DNA from: an uncultured Mollicutes bacterium
GTDB lineage: Bacteria > Bacillota_I > Bacilli_A > Acholeplasmatales > Anaeroplasmataceae
NCBI GenBank assembly: GCA_900540705.1
Contig: UQGR01000010.1
Span: forward strand, 1 to 44,463
DNA: 44,463 nucleotides
Reading direction: 5' to 3'
The notes under the pieces are model-generated. The model searched no databases. It was given only the letters and a program-made list of their open reading frames with translations, and was not told the origin of the DNA. Of this stretch, positions 8,759 to 16,965 are shown piece by piece; position 1 is the first letter of the stretch, and the number at the start of each line of letters is the position of its first letter. The position numbers were made by a program, and so were the translations under genes.

Positions 8759-9796
8759 TTACTTTACCTCCTTGAACTGATTTAAAAACCGCACATCATT
8801 GATATAGAAATTTCTAATATCATCAATGCGGTATTTTAGCATAGTTAACCGTTCTACTCCCATTCCAAAGGCATACCCCTGGATTTCTTCTGGGTCATAA
8901 CCACACATCTTTAAAACATTGTTGTTGACCATTCCTGCCCCTAAGACCTCTATCCAGCCCGTATTCTTACACATGGAACAGCCTGCTCCTCCACATCTCG
9001 CACAGGAAACATCTACCTCAACGGATGGCTCTGTAAATGGGAAAAAGGAGGGTCTTAATCTAATATTTCTTTCCTCTCCAAACATCATACGTGCCATTTC
9101 TAAAAGGGCTCCCTTAAGATCAGCCAAGGTGACATCCTTTCCCAAAACTAGCCCCTCACACTGCATGAACTGATGAGAGTGCGTTGCATCATCTGCATCC
9201 CGTCGATATACCTTTCCAGGACAAATAATTTTAATTGGCTTGCCTTGTTCCTGCAGCATAGTTCTCACCTGAACAGGTGAGGTTTGACTTCTTAACAGCA
9301 ATTCAGGATTTAGATAGAAGGTATCCTGCATATCTCTAGCGGGATGTCCCTTTGGAAGATTCAGCTTTTCAAAGCAGTACTCATCCGTCTCTATTTCAGG
9401 TCCCTCGGCTACCTTATAGCCCATACTGATATATAGGTCCTCTAAATCCATAATAGTCTTTTGTAAGGGATGGATAGACCCCGTATTGAACTTAACACCC
9501 GGAAGTGTAACATCGATGGTTTCACTTGCCAGCTTAGCTTGAATGATTTTGTCCTCTATGGCCTTTCTTCTAGCCTCAAATCTAGCCTCTAAAGCCTGTT
9601 TTACCTGATTAGACTTCATTCCCAGCTCTTTCCTAGCTTCTATTGTTAAATCCTTTAAATTGGCCATTAAAGAGGCAACCAGTCCCTTTTTCCCTAAATA
9701 ATTGGCCTTTACCTGCTGAAGCGTATTTAAGTCCTCAATTTGAGCAATTTCATCATCCGCTTTTTTTGTAACATTTTCTAAATCTAAATTTTCCAT
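8759..9796 (-). CDS. pheS: Phenylalanyl-tRNA synthetase alpha subunit
   Basis: A 345-residue catalytic alpha chain of PheRS. An N-terminal coiled-coil arm (about 1-85) that binds tRNA-Phe is followed by the class II core: motif 2 around VYRRDADDATHSHQF and motif 3 in GYAFGMGVERLTMLKY. The cysteine cluster CARCGGAGCSMC between motifs 2 and 3 also occurs in other Bacillota PheS proteins, so it is not odd here. It is the first gene of pheST and follows a T-box leader, so expression should rise when uncharged tRNA-Phe accumulates. A GGAGG Shine-Dalgarno sits close to the ATG. Confidence 0.97.
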   Translation of the reverse strand: MENLDLENVTKKADDEIAQIEDLNTLQQVKANYLGKKGLVASLMANLKDLTIEARKELGMKSNQVKQALEARFEARRKAIEDKIIQAKLASETIDVTLPGVKFNTGSIHPLQKTIMDLEDLYISMGYKVAEGPEIETDEYCFEKLNLPKGHPARDMQDTFYLNPELLLRSQTSPVQVRTMLQEQGKPIKIICPGKVYRRDADDATHSHQFMQCEGLVLGKDVTLADLKGALLEMARMMFGEERNIRLRPSFFPFTEPSVEVDVSCARCGGAGCSMCKNTGWIEVLGAGMVNNNVLKMCGYDPEEIQGYAFGMGVERLTMLKYRIDDIRNFYINDVRFLNQFKEVK

Positions 9797-9810
9797 AATT
9801 TTCCTCCAAT

Positions 9811-10031
9811 AAAAAAGTCCTTAAGCATCTGCCTAAGGACGAATTAACCGTGGTACCACCCTAGTTCTATATTTCTATAGCACTCATTTCTAGTTAACGC
9901 CTACCTACGGGTGGGATTAGCACCTCTCCAAGGTGAATTCGCATAAGTTTTTGGTAGAGGCTTTCACCTATCCCTCTTCTCTAAAACCAAAATAGCTTAA
10001 GCTACTCTTCCTCTTCATCAAATTCATATAT
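9811..10031 (-). promoter_or_regulatory. T-box riboswitch controlling pheST (tRNA-Phe)
   Basis: On the minus strand the T-box core TAGGGTGGTACCACGGTTAA lies at 9863-9844. It is followed by a terminator stem GTCCTTAGGC/GCTTAAGGAC and a U6 tract at 9840-9811. Upstream is a Stem I with GAGTAGC and AGAGGGATAGG elements. A GAATTC segment at 9940-9935 offers TTC (9937-9935), a Phe codon, as specifier, matching the downstream genes. Uncharged tRNA-Phe would stabilise the antiterminator through the GGTACCACGG bulge region. The specifier position is inferred from motif context, without a folded model. Confidence 0.95.
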
Positions 10032-10037
10032 GCTAGT

Positions 10038-10066
10038 ATTTTAACAAATTTTTCTTCATTTGTCTA
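10038..10066 (-). promoter_or_regulatory. SigA-type promoter of the pheST leader
   Basis: Minus strand -35 TAGACA (10066-10061), a 17-nt spacer, -10 TAAAAT (10043-10038). It places the start just before the T-box Stem I. Confidence 0.75.
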
Positions 10067-10086
10067 GGCATCAAAGATAAGAATCT

Positions 10087-10479
10087 TTAGTTCTTCTTCG
10101 CTTTTCTCTTCCGGTAAAAGGTAATACTATAGCCATAGGTCAGTAAAAATATTACTGCAGCAGGCATATAAATCCAGCCTGTATTGTATAGCCATTCCCA
10201 GCCTGTAAAACTAAATAATCTTCTATACAGCTGTGCAACCGAATCCAATCCAAAAAAGATTCCCTGAAAGACCGTCTTGGCATCGGCATTTTCTTTAAAA
10301 ATAAAACAGATAAAATCGCCAATTCCATTAAACAGCATTGGAACTGTAATTATACTAAAAATCCCTTGTAGAAATCCATATTTTTTAAAATGGAAACAGC
10401 AAATTAAAAATGGAAATATCAAAACGACAATCGCGAGTAAAACAACGTAAATTTCATTTGAAAGAAGCTTTTCTATCAT
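10087..10479 (-). CDS. Small membrane protein of unknown function
   Basis: A 130-residue hydrophobic protein. An N-terminal helix spans about 8-29 (VVLLAIVVLIFPFLICCF), a second hydrophobic stretch about 35-58 and a third about 102-120 (WIYMPAAVIFLLTYGYS), with a Lys/Arg-rich C-terminal tail (YRKRKAKKN) that should be cytoplasmic. I do not recognise a family. It is the last gene of the cca-pulA-yhaM operon, only 6 nt after the yhaM stop, so it is co-transcribed, but the neighbours do not reveal a function. Confidence 0.75.
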   Translation of the reverse strand: MIEKLLSNEIYVVLLAIVVLIFPFLICCFHFKKYGFLQGIFSIITVPMLFNGIGDFICFIFKENADAKTVFQGIFFGLDSVAQLYRRLFSFTGWEWLYNTGWIYMPAAVIFLLTYGYSITFYRKRKAKKN

Positions 10480-10485
10480 AGCTCT

Positions 10486-11364
10486 TTACTCCTTATACAC
10501 TTTTGTCTTATCCAATACGCCAATGGTATCTGTAAAGGAGTTTGGTGCCGTCTTCTGAAGCTCTTCCCCTAAAACTCTAAATTTAGAATCTATGGTGTCA
10601 ATATACCATAAAGCGATTGCCTCTGGAGTAATCGGGCGCTTTGCCGCTCCAAATTGAGGTTGACCATGATGAGAAATCAGCATATGCTCTAGCATCTTAA
10701 CCTCTGGTCTATTTCCATATCCTAAGCCTTCCGCCATTTTACTAATCTCTAAGGCTCCAATCACCAAATGACCCAAAAGCTGACCATCCAAGGTATATTC
10801 CGTTCCCTGAATTCCTGTAAGCTCTATTGTTTTGCCAATATCATGTAATATGATTCCTGCCATCAAATAATCACGATTCAAATAAGGATAATTTATAATA
10901 AAAGCCTCTGCCAGCTTTAGCATCCCAAGTGCATGATAGGCCAGTCCACCCACATAGGCATGATGCATCTTTGTTGCAGCTGGATAAAGGAAGAACTTAT
11001 CACTAAATTTATCTAATATTCCCTTAGTAATATTGCGTATAACCGGATTCTTTAATTCCTCTACTATAGAATAGATGAACTGCTTAGCCTCCTGATAGGA
11101 AACTGGAGAGCCGGCTAAAAAGCTTCTTAATATAGTATCACTTTCCGTAGGTTCTAACCCTTCTACGCTGATGAAGCTATCTAGCTGATAGCTTACCCGT
11201 TCAGCAATCACCTTTGTTACCTCAAATGCATAAATTCTGCCAACAATAAAGCCTTCTCCATTTGTTGTTTTAATATTAAATTGAGTTTGATGCTCGTCAG
11301 CAACTAATATATTAATTCCACCATCTGAGCTGTTGATACCTAATATTTTTCCTATGATGCGCAT
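10486..11364 (-). CDS. YhaM-like 3'-5' exoribonuclease (OB-fold plus HD domain)
   Basis: A 292-residue protein with an N-terminal OB-fold nucleic-acid-binding region (about 1-90) and an HD phosphohydrolase domain from about 135. The metal-binding signatures KMHHAYVGGLAYH and ILHDIGKT, and a later ISHHG, are visible. This arrangement and length match the YhaM family, which trims RNA (and ssDNA) ends and acts alongside other exonucleases in Bacillota; cytoplasmic. Its ATG directly abuts the pulA stop (TAAATG), so it is translationally coupled in the cca-pulA-yhaM operon. Substrate is inferred from the family. Confidence 0.88.
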   Translation of the reverse strand: MRIIGKILGINSSDGGINILVADEHQTQFNIKTTNGEGFIVGRIYAFEVTKVIAERVSYQLDSFISVEGLEPTESDTILRSFLAGSPVSYQEAKQFIYSIVEELKNPVIRNITKGILDKFSDKFFLYPAATKMHHAYVGGLAYHALGMLKLAEAFIINYPYLNRDYLMAGIILHDIGKTIELTGIQGTEYTLDGQLLGHLVIGALEISKMAEGLGYGNRPEVKMLEHMLISHHGQPQFGAAKRPITPEAIALWYIDTIDSKFRVLGEELQKTAPNSFTDTIGVLDKTKVYKE

Positions 11365-13434
11365 TTATCGGTCCTCCTTAAAAATATATACCCCTGGTTC
11401 TATCAAATCATATTGAGCTTCAAAAAGATTACAGGAGCGTCTACCATTAAAAATCATTCGGCTTTGGTTGGCAAAAAATGTGTAACTTCCCCTTTGATTC
11501 TTGATAAGTATGGTAAGTAAATACCCACTTCCATCTATGCAGTAGCATAAAACATGCTCCGAGCACATTTCTCCAATCAAATGAATCTTTCTTTCAATAT
11601 CAGGAAGATTCGTCATTCTAAACTCTGGATGTTCTTTTCGAATCTGCAATAACTCCCTTAATCCTTCAATATCCTCTAGGTATAAATCTCTACGCTGGTA
11701 ATCAAATAAATTGATAGAATCATTGGAATTATAGGAATTTTCTACTCCATGCTTCGTTCTATAAAATTCCTCTCCTGCATGGATAAAGACTATCCCTAAG
11801 GAAATAGCTATGATCTGTAAGGCTAGCCGTCCTCCAGTAATTGCTTCCTCTTCACTAAGTTTTAGCTCCTTTACTGCAAAATCATAGAACGTAAAATTGT
11901 CATGACACTCTACATAGTTGACCGTTTGATTCGGATTTTGAAACCTATAGCTATCTAAAGAGCTTCCTGTAACCATATGGAAAATATCATAGGCATAATC
12001 AGCACTACCAAAGGCGTATCCTAAGGATTTATTCCACTGATTGCCCTTAAGTACATCCCGGTATTTATCATTAAAAAACGCAAATCTAGGCATTTTATAA
12101 TGATTATAGGAATGCGGACGGAAGGCATCAGGAATTGTATTTGGCATATTCCAGCCCTCTCCATAAACTATAATCTCGGGCTCAATTTTCTTTAGTTCTT
12201 CATAGGCATGATTTAAGGTTTCAATATCAAGCAACCCCATCAAATCAAACCGAAAACCAGAAATATGAAATTGCTTCACCCAATATTTCAGGTTGTCTAT
12301 AATAAAGCGAGAGCACATTCTCTTCTCAGTAGCAAGATCATTTCCACATCCTGAAACATTTGTATAATTTCCATATAAATCAACACGATAAAAATACCCT
12401 GGAACCAGCTTCTCAAAAGGAAAATTTTTAAACTCATAGACATGGTTATACACCACATCCATAACAATCCTTAAATTTCGTTTATGTGCCTCATCGACTA
12501 ACATCAATAGTTCATTGAGCCTAGAATAAGGATCATTTGGGTTTTTAGAGTACCATCCACAAGGAATAAAAAACTGTTCTGGATTATAGCCCCAGTTGTA
12601 GTTCTTATCCTTATCAATATCATCTACGCCTCCAAAGTCTGACATTGGTAAAATCTGTAAATGTGTTACACCTAAGGAGGAAATATAGTTTAATCCATAA
12701 TCCTCTCTCTCATCAACTAGTCCTAGGAAGGTCCCCCTATTCTCGTCACTCAAGGAACACGTCAAGTCTCTAATGCTTGCCTCATAAACAACTGCATCCG
12801 TATAATATCCTGAAAATTGAGGCTTATTATACTTTGGCTGATACAGCTTATCTAAATTGATGACATAGTTATACTCCCCATTCGCACTAGAAGATAATGC
12901 GTAAGGATCAAGTACCTTTTCATATTTTTCAAATAGCTTAACATAGTACACATAAGCAACCCCATCTAAATCACCACTGATTTCTACAGTCCATACGCCT
13001 CTTCTAGAATAGGTTAACTCCCTTCTTTCCTTTCTCCCATCTGGATATTGCAATCCTATAAATATAGATTTTGCTACAGGGCTCCAAACTCTAAAGGTTG
13101 TATAAGAAGGGGTATAATCAAAGCCTAGAGGTCCATCATAGTAAAATTCAGATTCAAATTCTGCAGTACGAACCACACTCCCAGAATAGACAGGTACATT
13201 ATGATTTAAATCATCTAATATTGCATAGCTATGATGTAAATTAAGCTTAGTTCTAACCCGTAACCCAATTTTAATTAAATTGTTTTCAGTTGCATGATAA
13301 AGGACAGAAAGCTCCTCTACCAAATCCTCTGCATCATATAAATAAAAGCTTTTCGCCTTATACCTACCACGCTTTTCAACGAGAAATGTAATCTCGTCAT
13401 AATTATCAATATAAGCTACCATTATTTTTTTCAT
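11365..13434 (-). CDS. pulA: Type I pullulanase (GH13), intracellular
   Basis: A 689-residue debranching enzyme hydrolysing alpha-1,6 links of pullulan, limit dextrins or glycogen. An N-terminal beta-rich region leads to a CBM48 domain (about 95-190, around TTFRVWSPVAKSI) and then the GH13 barrel. Type I pullulanase marker YNWGYNPEQFF, conserved region I VMDVVYNHV, region II GFRFDLMGL with the nucleophile Asp, region III VYGEGWNM with the acid Glu, and region IV VECHDNFTFYD are all present. No signal peptide, so it acts in the cytoplasm, probably on stored or imported alpha-glucan. It abuts cca upstream (TAAATG junction) and yhaM downstream. Confidence 0.95.
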   Translation of the reverse strand: MKKIMVAYIDNYDEITFLVEKRGRYKAKSFYLYDAEDLVEELSVLYHATENNLIKIGLRVRTKLNLHHSYAILDDLNHNVPVYSGSVVRTAEFESEFYYDGPLGFDYTPSYTTFRVWSPVAKSIFIGLQYPDGRKERRELTYSRRGVWTVEISGDLDGVAYVYYVKLFEKYEKVLDPYALSSSANGEYNYVINLDKLYQPKYNKPQFSGYYTDAVVYEASIRDLTCSLSDENRGTFLGLVDEREDYGLNYISSLGVTHLQILPMSDFGGVDDIDKDKNYNWGYNPEQFFIPCGWYSKNPNDPYSRLNELLMLVDEAHKRNLRIVMDVVYNHVYEFKNFPFEKLVPGYFYRVDLYGNYTNVSGCGNDLATEKRMCSRFIIDNLKYWVKQFHISGFRFDLMGLLDIETLNHAYEELKKIEPEIIVYGEGWNMPNTIPDAFRPHSYNHYKMPRFAFFNDKYRDVLKGNQWNKSLGYAFGSADYAYDIFHMVTGSSLDSYRFQNPNQTVNYVECHDNFTFYDFAVKELKLSEEEAITGGRLALQIIAISLGIVFIHAGEEFYRTKHGVENSYNSNDSINLFDYQRRDLYLEDIEGLRELLQIRKEHPEFRMTNLPDIERKIHLIGEMCSEHVLCYCIDGSGYLLTILIKNQRGSYTFFANQSRMIFNGRRSCNLFEAQYDLIEPGVYIFKEDR

Positions 13435-14532
13435 TTAGAAAACCTCTTTTTCTATAAACTTAAGAATATCTTCCTGTGTATTAGAAAGCCTTCCATCTAG
13501 AATTTCTCGCTCTATTTTATGTATCCAAAAGCTTCTTTGACAAGGTCTTATTCCCATAAAATCAAAATGGATATCCTGATATCTCTTGATAGGAAGCTTT
13601 CCATAGTCTTGCATGACTTGTTCCTCTAAAATACTTTTTTTATGAACGATATTATACAACTCCACAGCCTCCGGGATAAGCTTCAGATTTCCATAATAAA
13701 GACTTTTGGCGTCAAAACCATTTCGAACAAGCTCTGCAATTTCCTTTGCATGTATTACTTCTTCTTTGGAAATTTTAATGTTCCTTGGTAAAAAATTATG
13801 TAATGTATAAAATAAAGCAAAGATATTCTTATTGTACCCATATTCTACAGCTTCATCTACTAATACCTGGTAAAATGGAAAACTTTTTAAAATTTTATAG
13901 GTATGAATCAACCTCAATCCTGTTAGAGAGGGATGAGAAGAAATTTTTTTTATCATTGGATAGATATACTCTTCTGATAGATGCTTTACATAATCTACTG
14001 AGAACGAAGCGGTAATTTCATCATCTAAGCTAAAGTCTAGTCTAGAGGCAAGCTCTATGGCTCTTAATACACGTAAAGCATCCTCTTCAAATCGCTTAGA
14101 AGCTTTTCCTATAGTTCTTATTTTCTTTTGTTTTAAATCCTCTTGTCCACCAAATCTATCGATGATTTGATAAGTATCATCCATCGCTAGAGCATTGATG
14201 GTAAAATCACGTCTTATTAAATCCTCTTCCAAGGATTCTGTTTTTATGGTTACAGGGTGTCTATGGTCTTGATAACAAACATCTTTTCTAAAGGTTGTGA
14301 TTTCAAAACTTAAAGTTTTCCAAATCACCTTACAGCTTAAATAGGATTCTTCCATTTTTTCTATTTCAAACAATTCAGCAATTTCTTTTGGCATAGCACT
14401 TGTTGTGATATCTATATCGGAAATAGGACGCTTTAAAAGAAAGTCCCGTACTGCTCCACCAACAACATACGCCTGATATTTGTTTTGTTTTAATATTTTT
14501 ACAACCTCTAATCCTATATCTAGCTTGTCCAT
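13435..14532 (-). CDS. cca: CCA-adding tRNA nucleotidyltransferase
   Basis: A 365-residue class II nucleotidyltransferase that builds or repairs the CCA end of tRNAs. The G-loop and metal-binding Asp pair appear in AYVVGGAVRDFLL and SDIDITTSAMP. The RRDFTINALAMD motif and the RFEEDALRVLRAIELASRL segment of the neck domain follow. The tRNA-Thr, tRNA-Pro and tRNA-Gly genes in this window already encode CCA, which suggests a repair role here. It is the first gene of a tight operon with pulA and yhaM. A minus-strand TATAAT at 14557-14552 is the likely -10; no good -35 was found. Confidence 0.94.
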   Translation of the reverse strand: MDKLDIGLEVVKILKQNKYQAYVVGGAVRDFLLKRPISDIDITTSAMPKEIAELFEIEKMEESYLSCKVIWKTLSFEITTFRKDVCYQDHRHPVTIKTESLEEDLIRRDFTINALAMDDTYQIIDRFGGQEDLKQKKIRTIGKASKRFEEDALRVLRAIELASRLDFSLDDEITASFSVDYVKHLSEEYIYPMIKKISSHPSLTGLRLIHTYKILKSFPFYQVLVDEAVEYGYNKNIFALFYTLHNFLPRNIKISKEEVIHAKEIAELVRNGFDAKSLYYGNLKLIPEAVELYNIVHKKSILEEQVMQDYGKLPIKRYQDIHFDFMGIRPCQRSFWIHKIEREILDGRLSNTQEDILKFIEKEVF

Positions 14533-14586
14533 CCGAATAACACCACAAACAATTATAAAACAAAATCAATTAAAAATCTATCTTAT

Positions 14587-14615
14587 TTGCAAAGAAAAAC
14601 CAATCATTGTATAAT
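14587..14615 (+). promoter_or_regulatory. SigA-type promoter of yigZ
   Basis: -35 TTGCAA (14587-14592), 17-nt spacer, -10 TATAAT (14610-14615), about 20 nt before the yigZ ATG. Divergent from cca. Confidence 0.82.
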
Positions 14616-14634
14616 ATTCCTAAGGTGATGAGGA

Positions 14635-15255
14635 ATGAAGCTAATACAGGGCTACTATGAAAATGAAATTGTAATTCAAAAATCAAGATTTATTGCTCAA
14701 GCATATCGTGTAAATACACTTCAAGAAATTGAGGAAATATTAGCTAAGGTACGGAAAAAATATTATGATGCAACTCACAATTGCTATGCCTATCGTTTAA
14801 ATGAGTCAATTCAGAAAATGAGTGATGATGGAGAGCCCTCTAAAACTGCAGGAGCTCCTATTTTGGATGTTTTAGTTAAACAGGACATTCATAATATACT
14901 ACTTATAGTTACAAGATATTTCGGTGGTACTCTATTAGGCGCTGGTGGATTGGTAAGAGCTTATAGCTCTGCAACGAGTCTTGTTTTAGAACAAGCTAAT
15001 TTTTTCAAGCTTGAAGAACAAGAAAAATTTCGTTTAACGGTTTCCTATTCCTCCTATCAAACCATATTAAAAATGATGAGCTATATCCATATAGAAAAAA
15101 CCTCGTTTTTAAGCGAGGTCACAATAGAAGGGTATTGTGAAAAAAAAGCCTATGCCAAGATAAAGGAGGATGCCTATACCTACAAAATTGGCGACCTAAG
15201 TATGGAATATCTAGGAACCTTTCCTATTGAGATACCTGTTGATACTTCAGCTTAG
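14635..15255 (+). CDS. YigZ/IMPACT-family protein
   Basis: A 206-residue protein of the YigZ/YvyE (IMPACT) family, widespread and of uncertain biochemical role; eukaryotic relatives regulate the eIF2 kinase GCN2. Visible signatures are KSRFIAQ near the N terminus, DATHNCYAYRL, SDDGEPSKTAGAPIL and VTRYFGGTLLGAGGLVRAY. The C-terminal part (about 137-200) matches the small ferredoxin-like DUF1949 domain region. Its last 32 nt overlap the 3' end of the convergent spoIIID gene, and a terminator for the opposite strand lies inside its coding sequence. Strong promoter at 14587-14615. Function not assigned. Confidence 0.92.
   Translation: MKLIQGYYENEIVIQKSRFIAQAYRVNTLQEIEEILAKVRKKYYDATHNCYAYRLNESIQKMSDDGEPSKTAGAPILDVLVKQDIHNILLIVTRYFGGTLLGAGGLVRAYSSATSLVLEQANFFKLEEQEKFRLTVSYSSYQTILKMMSYIHIEKTSFLSEVTIEGYCEKKAYAKIKEDAYTYKIGDLSMEYLGTFPIEIPVDTSA
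15095..15119 (-). terminator. Terminator of spoIIID embedded in the convergent yigZ gene
   Basis: On the minus strand ACCTCG/CGAGGT pairs across a CTTAAAAA loop and is followed by U6, about 105-130 nt past the spoIIID stop. It lies wholly within yigZ codons, so the spoIIID message would carry a 3' tail antisense to yigZ. Confidence 0.72.
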
Positions 15256-15475
15256 TTGCTTCTCCTCCCCGAAGATGGCGAACCTTTTTGTTATATTCTA
15301 AAAGCTCTTTTACCTTCAGATAGAGTGTATAATCTATTTTTTCTAGTTTGGTGGTTAAATCGTGATGGACAGTGGATTTGGAATAGCCTATGATTTTTGC
15401 AACCTCCCTAACTGTTCTTCTACCATCTATCATTAAATAAGCCATTTCTAATACTCGAGATTTTGTTTCGTTCAA
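15224..15475 (-). CDS. spoIIID: Sporulation transcription factor SpoIIID
   Basis: An 83-residue DNA-binding regulator of the mother-cell programme, normally under SigE. The helix-turn-helix TVREVAKIIGYSKSTVHHDL and the diagnostic C-terminal block VRHLRGGEATKLKY match SpoIIID. It is shorter at the C terminus than B. subtilis SpoIIID (93 residues). I choose TTG at 15475 because AGGTGAT lies at good distance; the GTG at 15484 is inside that Shine-Dalgarno. Convergent with yigZ (32-nt overlap), and downstream of the spoIIQ-like gene, as in other spore formers. Confidence 0.95.
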   Translation of the reverse strand: MNETKSRVLEMAYLMIDGRRTVREVAKIIGYSKSTVHHDLTTKLEKIDYTLYLKVKELLEYNKKVRHLRGGEATKLKYQQVSQ

Positions 15476-15491
15476 AGCAATCACCTAGTAT

Positions 15492-15520
15492 TAAATATGC
15501 TTGCTAAAATTAAAATATGA
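15492..15520 (-). promoter_or_regulatory. Candidate SigE-type promoter of spoIIID
   Basis: Minus strand TCATATTT (15520-15513) matches the SigE -35 consensus kmATATTT. CATATTTA (15499-15492) partly matches the -10 CATACAnT. The spacer is 13 nt, slightly short. SigE control is known for spoIIID in B. subtilis, so the match is credible but unproven. Confidence 0.45.
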
Positions 15521-15547
15521 TAAAAAAGAAAAAGACACTTTCGTGTC
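15521..15547 (-). terminator. Intrinsic terminator after the spoIIQ-like gene
   Basis: Stem GACAC/GTGTC with a GAAA tetraloop on the minus strand, then TTTTTCTTTTTT. Confidence 0.85.
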
Positions 15548-15557
15548 CTTTACTTCC

Positions 15558-16241
15558 TTATTTTCCTACTTCTACTTCAGTCATTTCCTTACCGAAAACA
15601 GAAGTTGGGTTTACATACTCGTTTTTAACTTGAATCTCTAAATGAACATGTACGCCTGCTTCTACATCGTTTAAGGATGTTGCAGCCTTTCCAATAACCT
15701 GTCCAACTTTGACTGTGTCATTTAATTTTAAGCTAACATTTGATAAAGAAGAATATTTACTTACAACATCATTTGAGTGCTTAATTGTAACACAATAGCC
15801 ATTTAACTCGTCTTCTTCTACAGATGTAACCGTACCATCGTAAATTGAACAGACATCAAAAACACTATTATCAGACTTTGCATAGCTAATTCCCTTTGAT
15901 TCAATCATGTAACTGCCAGTAAAGATGATTGCAGATACAAGCTCTTCATCAGATAAGGATGCATCGAAGAAGGTTCTTACAATTTCGTATTCTCCCTTAA
16001 CAGGAACCATGAATTTGATCTTTTCCTGAGTTCCTGGCTTTTCATCCTCACCAGGATTTAGAGTTGGCTTATCATCATCGTCGTTTGGCTTGTTAACAAT
16101 TGGATCATCCCCCTGTACTGGTGTATCAGCTAGTGCTAGGGAAGCAATTGTGATTACTGTTGCAAACACAACTACGACAACTGCGATAAATACTAATAAT
16201 TCCTTCTTGTCTATAAAAAATCTCTTAATTTTGTCTTTCAT
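15558..16241 (-). CDS. spoIIQ: SpoIIQ-like membrane protein with degenerate LytM/M23 domain
   Basis: A 227-residue protein with one N-terminal transmembrane helix (about 14-37), a Pro/Asp-rich linker (about 40-75) and a LytM/M23 fold (about 110-215). The distal HxH motif is present (VHVHLEI, His198 and His200). The first motif, normally HxGxD, reads SKGIS (115-119), so both of its metal ligands appear lost and zinc-dependent peptidase activity is unlikely. In spore formers SpoIIQ in the forespore membrane pairs with SpoIIIAH to bridge the engulfment space. Location between the atp operon and spoIIID supports the call. The ATG at 16241 has AGGTGA before it, better than the frame's upstream start at 16271. 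Confidence 0.82.
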   Translation of the reverse strand: MKDKIKRFFIDKKELLVFIAVVVVVFATVITIASLALADTPVQGDDPIVNKPNDDDDKPTLNPGEDEKPGTQEKIKFMVPVKGEYEIVRTFFDASLSDEELVSAIIFTGSYMIESKGISYAKSDNSVFDVCSIYDGTVTSVEEDELNGYCVTIKHSNDVVSKYSSLSNVSLKLNDTVKVGQVIGKAATSLNDVEAGVHVHLEIQVKNEYVNPTSVFGKEMTEVEVGK

Positions 16242-16307
16242 TTCTTTCACCTCACTAGTAGTATGGTCCATACTATTAGAGGTTATACAAAGAAAATGAA
16301 ATTTTTT

Positions 16308-16511
16308 TTAAAAAGAAAATAATCCTAAAATATAGTTAAATCCATAAGCAATCAGAAATGCAATCACAAAGGATAAAAAGAAATAAGCAAGCCGAATATG
16401 AATAACCTTGCCCTTTTTAAAGCACTCATCCAATCTTGAAGCCTGTAAAATCAAAAAGGTTATCACAAAAAATATACAAAATGCTACGGAAAATAAAATT
16501 CCTTCTACCAT
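16308..16511 (-). CDS. DUF1146 (YwzB-like) small membrane protein
   Basis: A 67-residue protein with two transmembrane helices (about 3-24 and 42-65) joined by a short polar loop with RLDECFKKGKVIHIR. Length, topology and position next to atpC fit the DUF1146/YwzB family, found beside ATP synthase and spoIIQ genes in Bacillota; its role is unknown. GGGTGA lies 7 nt before the ATG. It is separated from atpC by a hairpin, so it may be transcribed separately or by read-through. Confidence 0.78.
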   Translation of the reverse strand: MVEGILFSVAFCIFFVITFLILQASRLDECFKKGKVIHIRLAYFFLSFVIAFLIAYGFNYILGLFSF

Positions 16512-16547
16512 GACAAATCACCCATTTCCTTTGATATGTAAAGATGA

Positions 16548-16575
16548 AAGGCGTAAATCAATTACGCCTTATTTT
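16548..16575 (-). terminator. Hairpin after the atp operon
   Basis: A perfect 9-bp stem AAGGCGTAA/TTACGCCTT with a 5-nt loop, directly after the atpC stop. The U-tract is good in the plus direction and interrupted (TTTCATCTTT) on the minus strand, so it may only partly stop atp transcripts. Confidence 0.6.
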
Positions 16576-16965
16576 TTATAGTTGCCCAGCCTTGCTGTTC
16601 CGCAAATGCTCTCTAAGCTCTTTTTCCTTTTGGGTAAAGTCCACCTGCTCCTTACGATTCTGTTCTAGACGCTCCTTGCGGAATTCATCTAGATGGGTCT
16701 TAGCAGATTCCTTATCCTTTCCAATATGAGCCTCCTGAGCAAGAACACTAGCCTCATTGTTGTGAAATTCTAAAATTCCATTCATTACAGCCACAAAGTA
16801 TTGGTCTTGGGCGCGGACCAGCTTGACGTAGCCTTCATCGATAACAGCTATTACAGGTATATGCTCCTTTAGAATGGCAAATTCCCCATCGCTGTTATGT
16901 ACCACGATGTAATCCACTTCCTCGTTATACAATATCCCCTGGTGGGTAGAAAAAACAATTCTCAT
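16576..16965 (-). CDS. atpC: F-type ATP synthase epsilon subunit
   Basis: A 129-residue epsilon subunit of the central stalk: an N-terminal beta-sandwich (about 1-82) and a C-terminal helical hairpin rich in Lys/Glu/Arg (about 85-129) that can inhibit hydrolysis. Last gene of the atp operon, overlapping atpD by 4 nt (ATGA). Confidence 0.95.
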   Translation of the reverse strand: MRIVFSTHQGILYNEEVDYIVVHNSDGEFAILKEHIPVIAVIDEGYVKLVRAQDQYFVAVMNGILEFHNNEASVLAQEAHIGKDKESAKTHLDEFRKERLEQNRKEQVDFTQKEKELREHLRNSKAGQL

